Below, piece by piece: positions 33,236 to 44,723 of a stretch of 64,000 nt of DNA. How positions within the stretch are numbered: position 1 is the stretch's first letter; each line of letters opens with the position of its first letter. A model generated the notes under the pieces. The model worked only from the letters and a program-made list of their open reading frames with translations. It was not told where the DNA came from and ran no database searches. The DNA is from Budorcas taxicolor (taxonomy: Eukaryota; Chordata; Mammalia; Artiodactyla; Bovidae): the NCBI RefSeq assembly GCF_023091745.1, contig NC_068912.1, positions 78,851,067 through 78,915,066 on the forward strand. The letters are read 5' to 3'. The translations under genes and the position numbers were made by a program.

Positions 33236-33904
33236 GAAAGAGTTGTAGTTACTTTGCTTGTGATCTCTTTGATATTCAATTCCAAGAATTGGAAGGGAAG
33301 TCTCAAGGTCATCTGGCCATGTCTCTGCTTCTGTCCATAAAGGAGAGGTAGGTTGGTATAAAATGAAAGCTGTTCCAAGAATATGAGTGTCCGTGGTTCT
33401 CACAGCTGGTCAACAGAGCCTTTGGATGGAAGTTCCAGTAAGACACCAAACAGAGTGAAATTGACTAACCTCTAGATGAAGTAGGCTGTTTTTAGCATTG
33501 ACCCAGTAGATCCATCTTCTCTAAAATAATTCCACCATCTTTAACCTCCTGTTGGCTTATGAGATCATGTCTCTAGAAAACTCCTATTGAAAATGCAAAT
33601 ATGTTCTTAGAGAATGATAGCTTGCAAAGTCATTAATAAGTTCTTGAACCAGCAAAGAGTGGGGACCACTGAACAGTAAGCTTTTCAAGGGAGTGTGGGA
33701 GGAGGGATTGAGGGAAGATTTGGGGTTATTTCTCAAAGACCATGAGTTAGCTGGCATGCCTTGGTGGGTCCCAGACACGCATCAGGGAAAAGAGTACTCA
33801 GAAATTCTGGGGCAGACGTCTAAGGCACATGGGGCAAACTCTGTCATTTGGACCAATTTTAAGGTAATTAAAGTTTTTGGGACACAGTTACCTGAATTTC
33901 CTCC
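33236..33904. other. No gene or repeat recognised
   Basis: Overlapping short frames on both strands (33194-33403, 33584-33778, 33693-33950) with no recognisable product. Confidence 0.3.
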
Positions 33905-34085
33905 TGTCACTCTCATGACAACTGTGCAAAGTAGTCAAGGAGGATCCTGATCATCCCTCCTCCCCACCCCCCTCCCACCCCGCCACAGTTTCAAAGAAGA
34001 AACGGTGGCCCAGATCAGCCACATGATCTGTTTAACACCGCTCAGGTTATAAGTAGCAAATGTGGTACTAGAGTTTCTTTCTTTT
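33905..34085 (-). repeat. MIR SINE fragment containing a C-run cluster
   Basis: CTCTCATGACAACTGTGCAA, AAGAAACGGTGGCCCAGATC and ACACCGCTCAGGTTATAAG follow antisense MIR order. The C-runs at 33962-33981 lie where MIR normally has a short C-run before its ATTTTACAG segment. Confidence 0.55.
33962..33981 (-). other. Potential G-quadruplex (minus strand)
   Basis: Four C-runs of 4, 6, 3 and 4 are separated by single bases (A, T, A), so the minus strand has four G-runs with all-1-nt loops. Such motifs form very stable parallel quadruplexes in vitro. Any function here is unproven. Confidence 0.75.
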
Positions 34086-34189
34086 TACCCTTAATTGAGT
34101 TTTCATTAAATTCTACTGCCTCCTTGACTTGGACAACCCAACCAGACAAAACAGTCGTGACAGTGAAATACGAATAATATCAGAAGCCT

Positions 34190-34370
34190 TCTTTTATGAT
34201 GCTATGACTACGCAGCAGCATTGTGCTAAATAACTGAGAAACCTCTTGTCATTTATTAATTATCACCAACATTTTACAGTTGTGGGGAGGGAGTAGTGGA
34301 GGGAATTAAATGCTGTACCCACCTTCCTGCAGACAGTGAGAGATGAGCATGGACTCAAATCCCTGTTGTC
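34190..34370 (-). repeat. Probable MIR fragment
   Basis: AGCATTGTGCTAAATAACTG, ATTATCACCAACATTTTACA and GGACTCAAATCCCTG. Confidence 0.45.
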
Positions 34371-37227
34371 AGAGTTTGGAAGTGCTCAGAGCTTTTCCAG
34401 TAAAGGATCTCTGGGTTGGAAGATCTTAAATGTAACTTGGCATAATGGTTCATCTAAATCTTTCTTCAGTGTCTCCCTAAATGAGTCTCATGTATTTGGT
34501 TTGGAGAAATCAATCTCCCTATTTCCTGGGGCAATTTGTTCCATTTTAGGACCATTCTCATGGTTAAATCACCAAGGAGAGAAAGTTTTATTTTTTCAAC
34601 AGCAGATACAAGAACATTTTCACAGGAAAACACGTTGACAGCCTCTCTTGAGGGCAGTCTAAGCCTCTTGAGGTCTAAGAGTTGACTGGTGACATTTTAG
34701 AGAGAAGGACCAAGGATTGTGTAAGAGACAGAATGACTTGTAGCTCTCGGAGGGCTTGGAGAATGAGCATATAAAAAAGGGGAAAAGAGGGAGGGTGAGT
34801 GAAATGGTGGCCCACTGTGTGCTTCTTCATGTATCTCTTCTTTACTAGCCCCTGTCCACCCCCTAAAAAAAAATTCTGCAAAGTCTACAAAACTCTATAA
34901 TATTTGGATTTTTACAGAAACCTTTGAAAGGGTTGGCCAGGGGATATTCCCAAAGTAATAAAGGTAGTACTTGTCTTCAGGGAAGCTGATCATATGAGCC
35001 TTAGGCACAGAGGGCTGGCAGATATCTCTGGGAGGAAGCTCTTATGGATGGCAGATTGGAAGGTTGTAGCAGATTGAATGAGATTTCATAGTCTACAGAA
35101 GCCTCAGTTGATGCTTGAGTTATAAGATGTTCTCCAAATGATTGCACTTATGTCTTTTCTTTTGGCTGGATTGTTTCAAGTAGAGAAGAAGAAAATTCGC
35201 CCAGCAGATTCTTGACATGTAAATGAGATACTTTCTGAAATTTTTTCAAATCCTTATCTTTACAAGTATTACGACAGCCCACAATCTCCTATACATTCGT
35301 CTATGAAAGAAGGGTAATAATATCTGCCCAACAGGGCTTTTTGTGAGAATATAGTGAAATCATGTGGTAAGTGGAGATAAAACACCACAGGCCATCAGGC
35401 TAAGCTTACTCATTTGCTAGATGACTTGCTTTTCATAGTGTAATCCAAATTTATGCCTTGGCAAAAATTTTGAACAGTGGTATAATATGGCCTTCGGAGG
35501 GTAGCATGAAAATAACTGAAACCTCAAATATGAAAGCTACAAGTGCCCAAATTCACCTAGGTCAAGCCATGCATTCAAAGGATCTTCTGTAGTTTCTGGG
35601 TTTGAAACCCTTGGGCCTTTGCATGTCACCCATCAGTTTCACACTTCAAAAGATGAGTGATACAGGATAATAGTACCATCTATTTCTGCCAGCTTTTTCT
35701 TCCAGCTAACAACGATCTCATCTCTGAGGTCTTATTCTCCTTCCTACTAATTAATATCCAGGAACAGTAACTATTGATTCATAATCTCCACTTCTTGCCT
35801 CTTCTGTCATCAGCAGAGCTAGAAAGAGATGTTGTCTAACTGTGGTGAGAATCATGCTGAGGACCAAGGGAAGGGCTGGGATCAGAGATCAAAGCTTGGC
35901 TGGAAGCCAGGTTTATGAGCTAACATCATCTTGTTTTTAGTCTCCCAGGGGAATTGTGAGAGGCAAGAACTCCACTTGTTTGATTTGTTTGACTAAAGAA
36001 CATGAATCTTAAGATAGAAGGAGTAAGATTGGTATCATAAATAATTTTGAGAATGATAGCGTAGTCACACACACATTGTAAGGCTCCATGGGCAAGCCGG
36101 AACTCCCAGACTGCACGTTTATATCAACTACGTGAGCCCCCTGAGTGCCTGACATGAGATGATTGATTCTCCTTGGAAAGAGACCAGCTCTGGTCCCCCA
36201 GCCCTCTGAAGATAAGACAGGGGAAACGATGACAAGAGGGGAGAGGCTGAGGAATTGCATTCCCAAGACGATCAGTGGGGACTGGCAGAATGGTTCAGGA
36301 ATGTTGTTTCTTGCAGGAAAGACGTGGCATTATCTCAGGACCATCTGGTGGCAGCAGGAATGAGAAGGGGGATGGAGGCTTTGAGCAATGGTCACGTAGC
36401 CTCATCTCGCTGTTTGCAGACACCCACAATCAAGCAATTTCCTGACAGAAGTGGGTCAGCTATTAGCCTAGGCTCAAGAAAAACAGAACTTCAAGGAATT
36501 AGAGAAATGATCTGCAGAGGCTGTATGACTCCTCTACCAAGAAAACCTGAGACACTATCCAAAGCTTGCTATAACATGGGAAAAGTCCCCAGACTCGAGG
36601 AGAGAATAGAATGCTCTTGATCTTTCAGTAAAATTGATCTTGACTCAGGCAGGTCAACTCTCTTGGAGCCTCAGTGTAAGATGGTGTTTATGGACTCCAG
36701 GGCTCCATCTGGCCTGTGTATGCATTTGAGCCCACTTTAGTGATTACAGAACTGTTGGATTAGTTCCCAACTTTAAAAGATCAAAGTTATCTTCCTCTGA
36801 AATCCTTAATACAGACTCTAGGGATTCTCCATGGAAATTTTAAAATAATGTGGGATCAAGGCACATATTTTCTGGAAGGCCGTGAAGATTCAGAGGAGTG
36901 GCAGATCTCCTCTTACATACATGATGCAGGATTGGGGAGTTTGAGACACGAACAGGGCAACTCAATTAGACAAAGCTTTTCAAAGGCCTACATGGAAAAC
37001 TGGAGGGGAAATCTCACCTCAAACCTGGGGGACTGATCAAGGTTTCTTCTTCAAAGTGCACGTGCAGGTTCTGCTGAGTTTCTTGCCAGTAGGAGGAGCT
37101 GACTTTGGTGGATGCTGCCTCCATCCTGGAGAAAGGAAATTAGGAAAATCAGCTGAGATGGGAGAACAAGTACCATCCGGCTGCAGCACCTCTTGCTGAA
37201 AGTTCTCCCCCCAACGTTAAGCCTATC
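34371..37227. other. Longest repeat-poor interval
   Basis: About 2.9 kb with only weak MIR-like patches (35300-35370 and 36620-36760, sense orientation). The largest frame, 36255-36620 (+, 121 codons), overlaps another open plus frame (36163-36363) and has no recognisable domain. I see no exon I would defend. Confidence 0.35.
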
Positions 37228-37235
37228 TGTGCTAG

Positions 37236-37468
37236 AAACAGGGCTTCCCAGGTGGCACTAGTGGTAAAGAACCTGCCTGCCAACGCAGGAGCTGTAGGAG
37301 ACTCGGCTGAGTTTGATCCCTGGGTAGGGAAGATACCCTGGAGTAGGGCACAGCAACCTATTCCAGTATTCTTGCCGGTAGAATCCCATGGACAGAGGAG
37401 CCTGGTGGGCAACAGTCCATGGGGTTGCAAAGAGTTAGACATGACTGAAGCAACACGGCAAGCATGCA
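37236..37468 (+). mobile_element. Bov-tA SINE
   Basis: Full length. TGTGCTAG occurs at 37228-37235 and 37469-37476. The head carries a small insertion (GCTGTAGGAGACTCGGCTGA). Confidence 0.93.
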
Positions 37469-37476
37469 TGTGCTAG

Positions 37477-38955
37477 GAATGCTGAGAGGGACTCTGCCTT
37501 TTCATGCTGAGAAGTAGGCACCTTGATCAAGGCAGGATGACCCCCAGATGTCACTTCTGCACCCGGAAGGGACCAGGGTGCTCAGCTCCTCAGAGCACGA
37601 ATCTGGGCCCCTCCAACTCTGGGTGTGCAGAAGGAGCTGCAGTGGCAGCTGGTGTTTGCACACACTCTCCCTGGGGACCCGAGGCTCAGAGTCATATGAG
37701 TCCTCCATCTGGTTCAGAAGCAGATGTAGGGGCAGGAAGCTAAATTTGTCCTTCATAACAACTCGCACAAGAGGGAAAACACCCTGGCTGGAACTGGAGG
37801 GGGCCAAGACGTAGGGATGGTCTTGGGTCTGAGCCAGTGAGGGGAGGAGGAAGAGGTCTGGGTACACCGTATCTACCAGAGATTTCTAAGGTGTCAAAAG
37901 GAGTTAAGGGAGTATCTTGAGATCAGAAAACTGATTCTTCCTTGGGCAGTTTCTTTAATTCCATAGACTGTTTATTTCCCCTCTGTCTAATAGGAGTGAT
38001 AAAAAGAGTTCTGGCTTCACAGGCTGCTGTGAGACCTAAGTGAGGTCACATATATGTCTAGAGCACTAAGCTCAGGCCCTGACCCTCAGCACACACCCTC
38101 TAAAGCATTGCTATCTTTAACCTCATTATCCAAGGTGGTTGGAGCTGAGAGGGGCAGGCTGGAGGAATCTGACTTCTTGATCAAGTGTCCACCAGGAGTC
38201 TATTTAAGAGACCTTGTTACTATAGTGACTCATGTCTGGAATCATTATTGCATCCTGACTGGGTTGTCCTCCTGCGTTTGTGGACTGAATCACCATCATC
38301 AATAGGAAAGAATTATCTTTCCTTCCAGTATTCCAAACTAGCTTCTACAGGTCTCCCCTAATTTCTGTGGCCTTGTAGTTTAAATCAGTAGAAAGATCCA
38401 GAAGAGTTGTTTTCTCCATTATTGATGCTGTTATTATAACTAACTTTAATTGAGTGCCTACTATGTGTCATCTCGTTTAACCTACACACTCACTAGTGAA
38501 TGAAGCAACTCCATCACAAGGAATGGAAGTCTCATGGAAAGAGACTGAAAGAGAAGAAGAAAAATGGAGTAGAAACAACATGGTAATCCTCTCCCCCAAA
38601 ATACCCTCATTCTTGAGTAGATGTGGGATCCCCTCCAGGGACTCCTAACCCCTTGGGTGTACTTTCTGGGACCTAAAGTCCTTAACAAGTGGAGGTAAGC
38701 AGTAGACACAACTCATGTTACATAGTTCTTCTGAACTAGCTCCTTGTCAAAGGTTTGGTGTTTTGCTATAAAACTTTTGCAATATCCATTTCCATAACTC
38801 TGGGCTGGAATTTTGCTCTGCCAATGAACATAAACGTCAATTCCTACCCCTTAACATCTCTTTGAAATGAGCGCTCACCTGTTTAATTGAACTTTTCAGT
38901 TCAGAAAAGTTCCAGTATTGTCTGTGAGCACATTGAAGGACCTCTTTGTGAGCAT
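37477..38955. other. Repeat-poor interval with weak MIR patches
   Basis: 37500-37870 is GC-richer and open on both strands: plus frames 37504-37743 and 37548-37814, minus frame 37867-37502 of 121 codons. None has a recognisable motif. MIR-like patches lie at about 37960-38100 (+) and 38425-38500 (-). Confidence 0.35.
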
Positions 38956-38968
38956 TTCCTAGAAGCTT

Positions 38969-39275
38969 TGGGCTTCCCTGATAGCTCAGTTGGTTAAGAA
39001 TCAGCTTGCTATGACCCCAGTTCAATTCCTGGGTCTGGAAGATCCACTGGAGAAGGGATAGGCTACCCACTCCAGTATTCTTGGACTTCCCTTGAGGCTC
39101 AGCTGGCAAAGAATCTGTATGCAATGCTGGAGATCTAGGTTTGATCCCTGGGCTGGAAAGATCCCCTGGAGAAGGGAAACGCTACCCACTCCAGTAGTCT
39201 GGCCTGGAGAATTCCATGGACTACAGTCCATGGGGTCGCAAACAGTCAGATTCGACTGAGAGACTCTCACTTCCC
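38969..39275 (+). mobile_element. Double-headed Bov-tA SINE
   Basis: Two tRNA-like heads in tandem (TAGCTCAGTTGGTTAAGAAT and AGGCTCAGCTGGCAAAGAA), each followed by BovA body text, the first truncated. AGAAGCTT at 38961-38968 and 39276-39283 sits inside a 13-bp near-match, so the whole 307 bp inserted as one unit. Confidence 0.88.
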
Positions 39276-39283
39276 AGAAGCTT

Positions 39284-39628
39284 CCTTGGACTTCCCTAAT
39301 CAGAACCAGAACTCTCTACTAATGCATTCCATTTCTGTGGGATAAGCCAGAAACTTCCCAGATTTCTTTTGCCCTGGCAAGGCCCCTCAACACAGGAATT
39401 GCCTTCCTGCCTGCCTTCCTTTCCTTTTTCCCTTTCTCCCTTCATTTTTTTTTTCTCCCATCATTTGTGTGTGTGTTTAAATTAAACTTATTTCCAAGTC
39501 CTCACTTTCCTACTCTCTGTGTGCCCTTGGGCAAAATTAACCTCCGTGGGTGTCTAAAATATATAAAGTGATATAAAGTGAAAACATCTCTTTCAGCCCT
39601 AAAATCAAATTGAACCCTAATGCCTAGG
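39284..39628. other. No gene; pyrimidine-rich patch
   Basis: 39410-39470 is a C/T-rich tract with TTCC and CCTTTC repeats and a T-run. ATATAAAGTG occurs twice in tandem near 39560. Confidence 0.4.
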
Positions 39629-39629
39629 A

Positions 39630-39800
39630 TAGTAAACAAGAGCTTGGGCACTGGAGTCAGTCAGGATTGAGTTTCACTCCCGCTCACTTTGCCACTTACT
39701 TCATGACCTTGGTGCAGGATGGCATGTTCTTTGGGCCTCAGTTTTTCTAACAAGGAAATAGCACTGACCTCATAGGATAAGAGGGTTGGATGTTGCAGCG
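39630..39800 (+). repeat. MIR SINE
   Basis: GAGCTTGGGCACTGGAGTC, TTTGCCACTTACTTCATGAC, CAGTTTTTCTAACAAGGAAA and ACCTCATAGGATAAGAGGG. Confidence 0.8.
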
Positions 39801-39932
39801 ATACAAAGTGGTGCACTTATATGCCGGATTCTGCTCTAAGCTCTTTACATGTGTTGACTCATTTTATTTGCATGCTATTTCTATAACATTTCATTTTGTC
39901 AGGGTCTCTTCTCTTGCTTAATTTTCTAGCTT

Positions 39933-40031
39933 GTTGAGAGTCTTTATTTGCTTATTTTAAACTTAATTCCACCACTTTAAACATAGGAAGTGATAGAATT
40001 AAGTTTAAAATAAGAAACAAAAACTCTGAAC
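39933..40031 (-). other. Long imperfect inverted repeat (hairpin)
   Basis: The inner arms 39951-39977 and 39988-40014 match at 25 of 27 positions around a 10-nt loop, with 19 consecutive matches. The outer arms 39933-39950 and 40015-40031 extend the stem with one mismatch and one bulge. All four transition differences read as G-U wobbles in a minus-strand RNA, so 43 of 44 positions could pair. It could be a palindromic MITE relic (TA lies just outside both ends, at 39927-39928 and 40032-40033 on trimmed arms) or a microRNA-like hairpin. Function is unknown. Confidence 0.8.
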
Positions 40032-41394
40032 TATAATACAGTTGGCTTCTCTGTCTTCATTCACTATGTTTTTAAAAAATATATTGTGAATCCTATGACC
40101 GAGAAGACAACACTAAGGAAGCAGAGCTAAACCTTTGTACATTAGAATGCTGGAGAATTGTTGATACATGCAAATAACTCATGGCAATAACAGACGAACA
40201 AACTCTGAGTCTCTGAGCACAGAGCCAGGTATTGATGTGTTTTAAAACTTCCCCAGTTTATCCTAACCATCAGCCAGGACTGAGAACCACAGCCCTATGT
40301 TGTGAGTCCAAGGTTACTCCTCTAGACCAATAAGCCATGAAGATATGTGAGAAAAGTGGTTATCGGCTATGGCCCTGGCTTATCACTGCCCTGACATCTC
40401 TAATGAACCTAATTATCAAATCTCCCTCTAAAATCAGAATACATTTTTTTAGCATGCTCCTGGCCAGGCTACTCTAGTAATCCTCTCAGACAAGTGCTGG
40501 CTTCTAATGATGATCATTTTCATGCCTAAATGTTTAGAAATATACTCTAGGGTTTTGCCCAAATCAGAGGCATAGTCTTATCATTTCTGAAATTCAACTT
40601 TGGAAAATTAGAAACTTGGCTTATTTCCAGTCTTCTGGAACCTTACTCCATACTTGTCAAAGATCATAGAAACATAGCTCCCTCATCAGAACTGCAACCT
40701 TTCTCAACTCTGTGGGATATGACACATGTATTTGAAAGGCAAGAAGTTAAACTTTACGCTCTTTTTCTAGTCCTTGCTTATTTCCGGTTATATATATTTG
40801 GAAACCCTGGGGGTGGCAGGCATTGACAGCTTACAAACAGGTTTCTCTGAAGAAATCCTCTTCACTAATCCCCTCTTAATTCTTCAGCATCCCAAACCTC
40901 TTACTTTCTCAGTGTGTTTAAGTCATCCAACAGCCTCCTGTCTACTTCCTGCTTGACGGCCTTCTGGGTGCACAGACACAACATTTGCTTCAGCGTCTAA
41001 GATTTTGGTGCCTTAGTTTGCTTCCCATTTATCAAACCTGGTAAATGAATGCAAATGAACCAAACTGCCCACTTGGTTTTTTCTGTGAAAATCTGTTGCA
41101 CAGCATTCATACTTGAAGCCAACTTGTATTCTCCAAAATTTTCTTCTGTATGCTAGAAGCCTGATTCAACACAGCCTACGTGTTGGTTGTCAGTTCACTG
41201 TGCTAAGAGTTTTCACAGTACGTAGAAAACAGGTCAAAAATCTGTTGTGAAAGGATGAAATAAATTGGCCTTTCTATTTTTTTCCTTCTTTCTCATTCTA
41301 AGATAATTTCAACTTTTATTATTGCATGATTATACTCTGCAATTTCCTTTATGTACTAAGGAAGCTTATTATTATGGAGTCCATCTTGAGCTGG
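40032..41394. other. No gene or repeat recognised
   Basis: Unique-looking 1.36 kb, with no open frame above about 60 codons of interest. Confidence 0.35.
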
Positions 41395-41577
41395 ATTGTT
41401 TAACATTTTAATTCCTATAATCCTCACAGAATCTCTTGCAGGTGAGTGCTGCTTTGTTTATTTTACAGCTTGGGAAGCAGAGCTTCTGAGTTATTAAGTA
41501 AGCTGCCAACATTCTGACAGACAGCAAGCGGCAGAGGTGTGATTCAAACATGTGTCAGTCTGAGCCACTGTGTTTCA
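41395..41577 (-). repeat. MIR SINE
   Basis: CCTATAATCCTCACAGAATC, TTTACAGCTTGGGAAGCAG and GGCAGAGGTGTGATTCAAAC. Confidence 0.7.
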
Positions 41578-41578
41578 T

Positions 41579-41696
41579 GCTGCTGCTGCTGCTGCTAAGT
41601 CGCTTCAGTCGTGTCTGACCCTGTGCGACCCCATAGACAGCAGCCCACCAGACTCCCCCATCCCTGGGATTCTCCAGGCAAGAACACTGAGTGGGT
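41579..41696 (-). mobile_element. BovA SINE fragment
   Basis: Starts with the (CTG)n complement of the AGC tail and ends at GAACACTGAGTGGGT, so it is 5'-truncated. Confidence 0.9.
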
Positions 41697-41965
41697 ACGG
41701 TGCTTTATACAGCCTCTGTTAGAGTAGCCAGCTCTGGGCTACCCCAGGCCTCCATCATTAGTGGCCGGCAATACTTATTCCCCTTGGATTCAGATACGCC
41801 CACAGTGTCTCCAGCACATTATTCCCATGGCCGCTCATTACCTTTCAAAGCTAGCAGGCAAGCAGAAGACTTTGTCATCTCTTCACAACCTGATGGGTAC
41901 TCTTATATAAACTGTATCCTCAACGGATACATTTTTACAATCTATCAAAAATTTTAATTCTTTTT

Positions 41966-42148
41966 TAAAGAACTATTTATTTATTTATTTGACTGTGCTG
42001 GGTCTTATGTGCAGCACATGGGATCTTTAGTTGTGGCATGAGAACTCTTTTTAGTTCCCTGACCAGGGATTGAACTTGGGCCCCCTGCACTGGGAACATG
42101 GAATAGAGTTTTAGCTACTAGACCACCAGGGAAGTTCCCCCCAAAATC
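41966..42148 (-). mobile_element. CHR-type tRNA-Glu SINE
   Basis: (TTTA)n tail, TTCCCTGACCAGGGATTGAA and GACCACCAGGGAAGTTCC. A perfect 12-bp duplication TTAATTCTTTTT lies at 41954-41965 and 42149-42160. Confidence 0.93.
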
Positions 42149-42189
42149 TTAATTCTTTTTAACTAAATTCCTTCCCATTCTCTTAGAGC

Positions 42190-42640
42190 AAACCAATTCT
42201 ATGTGCTCACTGAGATTTTGTAACTCTGGCCCCTTCCTAGCTTTACAACTTCATCCTGCGTCTCTTTTCCCCTCTATTTTCTGTCCTCTGGACACATGGG
42301 AATCTTTCATTTCCTCAAAGAGTCCCCACTCCTTTGCCTCTCAGGGCCTTTGCATACGCTGCTCTTCTCTCTGTAACATTTATTCTCTCCTTCTTTACTT
42401 GGTGAACTCTTCCTTTAGATCTCCGTATGCTGCCTCTTGAGCCCCAGCTGGATCAGCCACAGCAGTGCCATCTACTGCTTTTAACACCCTAGAACTTTAT
42501 TTCATGCAACTTACCATGGTTTATGACTATGCATCCATTGCATGTTTTAATCAATTCTATCACTTCTCCATTGAATTTCATAACCTCAGTGTCTGACACA
42601 TAGTAGGCAGACAATAAGCAAACACAGACCAGGGTCTTCA
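42190..42640 (+). repeat. L2 LINE 3' fragment
   Basis: CAGGGCCTTTGCATACGCTG, TGGTGAACTCTTCCTTTAG and GTGTCTGACACATAGTAGGC are in the sense L2 order. Confidence 0.7.
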
Positions 42641-42884
42641 AATTTCAAATCATTACAGGAGTCTGCTGAATGGCCAGTTTCCTTTGTGCTTTGAACGTTT
42701 CAAGTATTAACGGCAATAAACATGCAGAGGCCCTGTCAGGAAATAATACTTCTGTGAAGTGAGGCCACACCAGGCAAATGACCACCCCTCTTTTCCCAGC
42801 AGGCCCCTAGTCACATGTACACACACATGCTCTCTTGCTGGACTATACCACTTCCATCCAGAGGCATGGATAGAGTGATAAAGG

Positions 42885-43005
42885 AGAAAGTGGAAGTGCG
42901 GCGGCAAGGGGTTGAGTTCCAGCTCTAATACTCTGTAGCTGTGCAGCATTTGTCACGTGGCTTAACTTCTCCTGTCCTCAATTTCCTCATTTGTAAAATC
43001 CCTCA
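42885..43005 (+). repeat. MIR SINE fragment
   Basis: GAGTTCCAGCTCTAATACTC, GTCACGTGGCTTAACTTC and AATTTCCTCATTTGTAAAAT. Confidence 0.7.
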
Positions 43006-43174
43006 CTCTCCTGGGGGAGACACACTGGGTTAATGAGTCCGAAGCACCCTCCCAGCACAGAGACTCACTTACTGTATGAGAATTCTTCCTTCTCCCAGAG
43101 TACACTACACACCTGGGAAAACAGCAGTGCATTTCTTCAGTCAAGTTAAAAAATTAAAATGGTTGACATTATGT

Positions 43175-43380
43175 TACAGACCGTAGTCTAAATATTCCTC
43201 CTATATTAATCTATTTTAAAATTATAAGAGCCCTATGAAGAAAGTACTAGTATTATCAGCTTCATTTTACGTATGAGGAAACTGAGATTCAGAGAGATGA
43301 AGTAACTTGAAGTCACATAGCTAACTATCATCATAAATCCAGTTTTTTTTTTATACTCTTAGACCGCTACATGTTATTGT
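43175..43380 (-). repeat. MIR SINE
   Basis: AAGAGCCCTATGAAGAAAG, TTTTACGTATGAGGAAACTG, AGATTCAGAGAGATGAAG and GTCACATAGCTAACTA. Confidence 0.8.
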
Positions 43381-43431
43381 CTGTTAGCTGATAAAGGAGA
43401 AAGGAATCATAGGCAGTGAAAAGATCATTAG

Positions 43432-43600
43432 CTTTGGAAAGAGAAACATCTCCCAGTTTTACTATTTCCTGGGTGACCTGGCCAGCTCAGTTCTCCCTTG
43501 TCTAAAATGGGTATCGTGCCCCCCACCCCCAGCCTCCAGGATGAGAGCCAAGTTAGAGGACGAATGTAAAACTCTTGCACACACCTGGCATCAGACAAAC
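43432..43600 (+). repeat. MIR SINE fragment
   Basis: TTTACTATTTCCTGGGTGAC then GTCTAAAATGGGTATCGTG, with a C-rich interruption at 43518-43532. Confidence 0.55.
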
Positions 43601-44330
43601 GTTGGCCTTCTCCTCTCATGACAATCAAATCTCTTTCTTTCATAAAAATGTAAGCTGTGAGTTTTCTTGCCAATAACCTGGGCTGGGTAAAGAGAACTTT
43701 GGCCCTTGACCAGCTCTAGAGTTTCTCGGATAAAAATTGTTGACACTGAGCCCACACAAAGCTGGAAACTCCCAGAGGGATAAATACACAGGCTCTGACC
43801 CAGCCCAGACTTCCCCTGAATTCTACAGAGTTTCAACACTTCTGAGGCTCTGAGAGAGCTGAGACCAAGGTTCCGGAAATGCAGAGCCCAGCCTGGGGGA
43901 GGAGAGCACTACTCTTAAGAACAGGAGGGAGTCTTGGTGACCAGATTTAGCAGACTGGGCTCCAGCCACACTGTCCCTGCCCTTCAGAACCTTTGTGAAT
44001 GTCCCTCTAGGAACCTCCTTCATACCCCTTTATCCAGAGAAGTGGTAAATTTTTTTTTTCTGACCTTGGCCTTTTGATTGTCAGAGTCTTCCTGCACTAT
44101 AAAGGACAAGAGTTCACCCAAGGTGCCTCAGGATATATGCTGAGCACTCTGAGCCCCAGGAAGAGGTGGGGGTCTGCACAGTCTCAGCCACAGAAGGGAG
44201 AACGTAATGGATCCTATCCCTGGGGTTATTCTAAGGATTCAGGGGGTAGCAAATATTCAGAGCTTGGGACAGGGTTTCCCTGTTTGGTTAGCACTCCATG
44301 AATGTGAGTTGTAGTAGTGTTGGTACACAA
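43601..44330. other. No gene or repeat recognised
   Basis: Mixed sequence with several short overlapping frames (43591-43839 minus, 43823-44023 minus, 44074-44301 plus), none with a recognisable product. Confidence 0.3.
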
Positions 44331-44341
44331 CTAGGGCCTAG

Positions 44342-44436
44342 TGCTCAGCCACTCAATTGTGTCCGACTCTGGCTCCTCTGTCCATGGGATTTCCCAGGCA
44401 AGAATACTGGAATGGGTGGCCATTTTCTTCTCCAAT
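44342..44436 (-). mobile_element. Bov-tA/BovA SINE, truncated with internal deletion
   Basis: CTAGGGCCTAG at 44331-44341 and CTAGGACCTAG at 44437-44447 form an 11-bp duplication with one change. The roughly 30 bp between GACTCT and GGCTCC is missing relative to other copies. Confidence 0.9.
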
Positions 44437-44603
44437 CTAGGACCTAGTTCACACAGCAAAGTAAGTAAAGAAACTAGAATTGGAGCAAAGATCTCAGAGA
44501 ATGACAAGCCCAGCTCTTCCACCATGCAATGCAGCCTTTCTCTGGCATGTGTGAACCTCAGTATCTTACGTAGAGTGAAAGGGATAAGCCATGCTGGGGA
44601 GTC

Positions 44604-44675
44604 TTTTTTATTTTATTTTAATGTTTTGGCCATGTGGTATGGCATGTGGGAACTTAGTTCGCTGACGAGGAGGTC
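44604..44675 (-). mobile_element. CHR-type SINE fragment
   Basis: T-rich tail, GTTTTGGCCATGTGGTATGG, CATGTGGGAACTTAGTTCGC. The head half is missing. Confidence 0.65.
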
Positions 44676-44706
44676 TCCCCTAACTCTCCACCCCACCACA
44701 GACTTT

Positions 44707-44723
44707 ACACACACACACACACA
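44707..44723 (+). repeat. Short (AC)n tract
   Basis: About eight AC units, too short to be strongly variable. Confidence 0.95.
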
